Assembly: GCA_017444505.1 (NCBI GenBank)
Contig: JAFSWK010000119.1
Span: 1 to 6,135 of the forward strand
Origin: Rhodocyclaceae bacterium
GTDB lineage: Bacteria; Pseudomonadota; Gammaproteobacteria; Burkholderiales; Rhodocyclaceae
Direction: 5' to 3'
Length of the DNA stretch: 6,135 nt
The notes under the pieces are model-generated. The model saw only the letters and a program-made list of their open reading frames with translations. It searched no databases and had not been told where the DNA came from. Shown here one piece after another: positions 4,021-6,135 of the stretch (position 1 is the first letter of the stretch; the number at the start of each line of letters is the position of its first letter). A program made the position numbers and the translations under genes.

Positions 4021-6135
4021 TGTCGCCACCGCCGCCGCAGGCACTTCCGCGGCGCAGGCCGTAGTGATTGCGCACCCTCAGGAAACGCCGCCCCCGGCGG
4101 GGAAAGAGGCGGCTTTGCAGTTGCGTCAGCAGGAAACGCGCCGCGCCTGGCGCTATTTGCGGCTGCTGCTGGCGGTGCTGGCGACCGTGTTGCTGATGAG
4201 CTGGCTGTTTGTGCGTGCCGATGCCATCAACATCCGCGAGCACCAGCAATATCTGTGGAACCTCTATCAGGTGCGCCAGACCGATGCGGAGCTGATGGCC
4301 GCAGTGCTGACCAGCCACCTGGGCTTGCGTGCCGATTTTGATGCCATTGTGCAAGCCTCGGACGGCTTGTGGAACGCAGTGCAATCGCTGGAAAACGTGC
4401 CTTCCTTCCTTGCTGTGCCCAGCCAGCAGCGGCTGCGTGAGAAGGTCGCCTTGTTGCGTCAGGAGCAGCGCCTGCGCATGGACGATGTAGACACCTTCAA
4501 GCGGGTCAACTCCATCACCCGCAATTCCATGGACATTCTGCCGCTGCTGAAAAGCAATCTGGAAAACGAACCGATTCCCATCGCCTGGCGCGATCGGGCA
4601 GACGAACTGCTGCATGGCGCGCTCACCCACACCCACAAGCTGGCGCCAGAGGAACTGGTGAGGCTGAACCGCCGCTTGCTGGAGCTGAAGGAAGACCTGG
4701 AAAAACAGCGCGCGCGCAGCGAGGAGGGCGACGAGCTTGACCTGCTGGTGCGGCACGTGCAAGACAGGAAAGACGATGCGGTGGAGGATTTGCTGCTCCA
4801 CATTCAGACCATTTTCGAGAACAAGCCCGAGCTGGACCAGGTGACGCTCAGCATCATGGCCTATTCCGCCGCGGAGCTGACCGAGGAAATCACCACCATC
4901 TATTCTGCCGCCTATGGTCAGGCGCAGCGCTGGGCGCGCTTGTACCGCATTGCGCTCTACGTGCTGGGCTTGTTGCTGGCCGGGGTGTTGGGGATGATTT
5001 TCCTGCGTCTGCAACGCACCACGCGCGCGCTGGAATACGCCCATGACGATTTGCGCGAACGCTATGAAGCGCTGCAACGCGCGCAAAGCGAGCTGGCGCT
5101 GTTTGGCCGTCTTTTCAGCAATGCCCGCGAAGGCATGATGATTACCGATGCCGAACAGCGCATCATCGCGGTCAATGCCTCTTTCGTCGCCATCACTGGC
5201 TATGACAACGAGCAGATTCTCGGGCTGACGCCCAGCGTGCTCTCTTCGGGCAAGCAGGATGAAGCGTTTTACCGCGACTTTTGGGAAGTGCTGAACCGCG
5301 AGGGGCGCTGGCAGGGTGAAATCTGGAACCGCCGCCAAAGTGGCGAAGCGTATCCCGAATGGCTTTCGGTGACGGTGGTGCGCAACGAAATGGGCGACGT
5401 GGTCAACTACGTGGGCATCTTTTCCGACATTTCTGAGCGCAAGCGTGCCGAGGCGCGCATTCACCATCTGGCGCATTACGACGCGCTCACCAACCTGCCC
5501 AACCGCGCCCTGCTGCAAGACCGTCTGGAACAGGCCGTGCTGCAATCGCGGCGCAAGAACAAGCAAGCGGCGGTGCTGTTCCTTGACCTTGACCGCTTCA
5601 AGCCGGTCAATGATTCCCTCGGTCAGGACGTTGGCGATGAGCTGCTCATCCAGGTGGCCGACCGCCTGCAACGCACGGTGCGCGAGGTCGATACGGTTGC
5701 CCGTTATGGTGGCGACGAATTTGTCGTTGTCTCGCAAGACATTGAACAGGCGCAGGGCGCGGCGATGATTGCGCGCAAACTGCTGACCGCGCTGAACGAA
5801 CCCTACGCGCTGGGTTCGCACGAACTGACGGTGACGGCCAGCATCGGCGTGGCCGTCTATCCGGAAGACGGCGATACTGCCGCCACGCTGCTCAGAAATG
5901 CCGACGTTGCCATGTATGGTGCCAAAACCGGGCACAGCGGCGTGCAGTTCTACTCGAAGGAAATGAACACCAACAGCGTGGGCGAACTGCTGCTGCAAAA
6001 CCAGTTGCGCGGCGCCATCGACCGCCACGAACTGCTGCTCTACTACCAGCCGAAGGTCGACGCGGTCACTGGCAAACTCGTCGGCGCCGAGGCGCTGCTG
6101 CGCTGGGAACATCCCGAATTCGGCCTGCTCAGTCC
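4007..6135 (+). CDS. Two-TM sensor with PAS-GGDEF-EAL domains, C-terminally cut by the window
   Basis: The frame is open from ATG 4007 to the window end (709 residues seen; most of EAL is missing). Order: a Pro/Ala-rich cytoplasmic head with PPP at 28-30; TM1 about 50-69; a helical periplasmic domain about 70-313; TM2 about 314-334; a linker helix to 365; PAS about 366-480 (WQGEIWNRR, GIFSDISERK); GGDEF about 485-650; and the start of EAL. The cyclase site is intact: Asp527 (FLDLDRFK), Asn535, Asp544 and G568-GDEF-572. The inhibitory I-site Arg559/Asp562 stands five residues ahead. The usual His of NDxxGH is Gln540. EAL begins with YYQPKV and shows GAEALLRW with Glu695, so phosphodiesterase activity is plausible. 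The periplasmic part resembles the DAHL ligand-binding domain (GLRADFDAIV at 106-115; FKRVNSITRNSMDILP at 164-179). It probably makes and/or degrades c-di-GMP in response to a periplasmic cue. Confidence 0.93.
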   Translation, partial: MTTSDVATAAAGTSAAQAVVIAHPQETPPPAGKEAALQLRQQETRRAWRYLRLLLAVLATVLLMSWLFVRADAINIREHQQYLWNLYQVRQTDAELMAAVLTSHLGLRADFDAIVQASDGLWNAVQSLENVPSFLAVPSQQRLREKVALLRQEQRLRMDDVDTFKRVNSITRNSMDILPLLKSNLENEPIPIAWRDRADELLHGALTHTHKLAPEELVRLNRRLLELKEDLEKQRARSEEGDELDLLVRHVQDRKDDAVEDLLLHIQTIFENKPELDQVTLSIMAYSAAELTEEITTIYSAAYGQAQRWARLYRIALYVLGLLLAGVLGMIFLRLQRTTRALEYAHDDLRERYEALQRAQSELALFGRLFSNAREGMMITDAEQRIIAVNASFVAITGYDNEQILGLTPSVLSSGKQDEAFYRDFWEVLNREGRWQGEIWNRRQSGEAYPEWLSVTVVRNEMGDVVNYVGIFSDISERKRAEARIHHLAHYDALTNLPNRALLQDRLEQAVLQSRRKNKQAAVLFLDLDRFKPVNDSLGQDVGDELLIQVADRLQRTVREVDTVARYGGDEFVVVSQDIEQAQGAAMIARKLLTALNEPYALGSHELTVTASIGVAVYPEDGDTAATLLRNADVAMYGAKTGHSGVQFYSKEMNTNSVGELLLQNQLRGAIDRHELLLYYQPKVDAVTGKLVGAEALLRWEHPEFGLLS

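Noticed and set aside
2353..4044. A 563-codon minus-strand frame spanning the alr start, the divergent region and the peroxidase
   Set aside because: It runs out of frame through alr and antisense to a well-supported heme protein, with a late section that is Arg/Ser/Trp-rich nonsense.
3947..6112. A 721-codon open frame on the minus strand opposite the PAS-GGDEF-EAL gene
   Set aside because: It is a shadow of high-GC codon use. Its translation has no recognisable domain, while the plus frame shows textbook PAS, GGDEF and EAL motifs.

Overview
The window is GC-rich, densely coded chromosomal DNA from a proteobacterium, most likely a betaproteobacterium. This rests on the YebC and RuvC sequences and the yebC-ruvC order; it is recognition by eye, not a search. 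There is no mobile element, CRISPR array or RNA gene that I can see.

Layout. At the left edge (1-128, minus strand) is the first 42 codons of an exported protein. A divergent spacer (129-299) carries a perfect TATAAT promoter element for yebC. Then come yebC (300-1031) and ruvC (1052-1606) on the plus strand, 20 bases apart; ruvA and ruvB do not follow. alr, alanine racemase, lies on the minus strand (1652-2716) and converges on ruvC across 45 bases with no recognisable terminator. A 224-base divergent regulatory region (2717-2940) separates alr from a plus-strand pair. It holds a four-tract G-quadruplex motif, phased A/T tracts, a palindrome, two copies of TTGCCAAG 60 bp apart and an 8-bp inverted repeat in the leader of the next gene. 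The pair is a membrane-anchored di-heme cytochrome c peroxidase homologue (2941-4020) and, overlapping it by 14 bases, a large two-TM sensor with PAS, GGDEF and EAL domains (4007 to past the right edge).

How the genes fit together. yebC, ruvC and alr are housekeeping genes for translation or transcription control, Holliday-junction resolution and D-alanine supply. The part worth a second look is the peroxidase/c-di-GMP pair. Both products face the periplasm: one is an anchored di-heme protein, the other a receptor with a predicted all-helical periplasmic domain resembling the DAHL family. They are translationally coupled. The peroxidase homologue keeps both heme-binding motifs and the inter-heme Trp but appears to lack the active-site Glu and the distal His of classical bacterial peroxidases. 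A redox- or peroxide-linked input into c-di-GMP signalling is therefore a reasonable hypothesis. It is inference, not demonstrated by the sequence.
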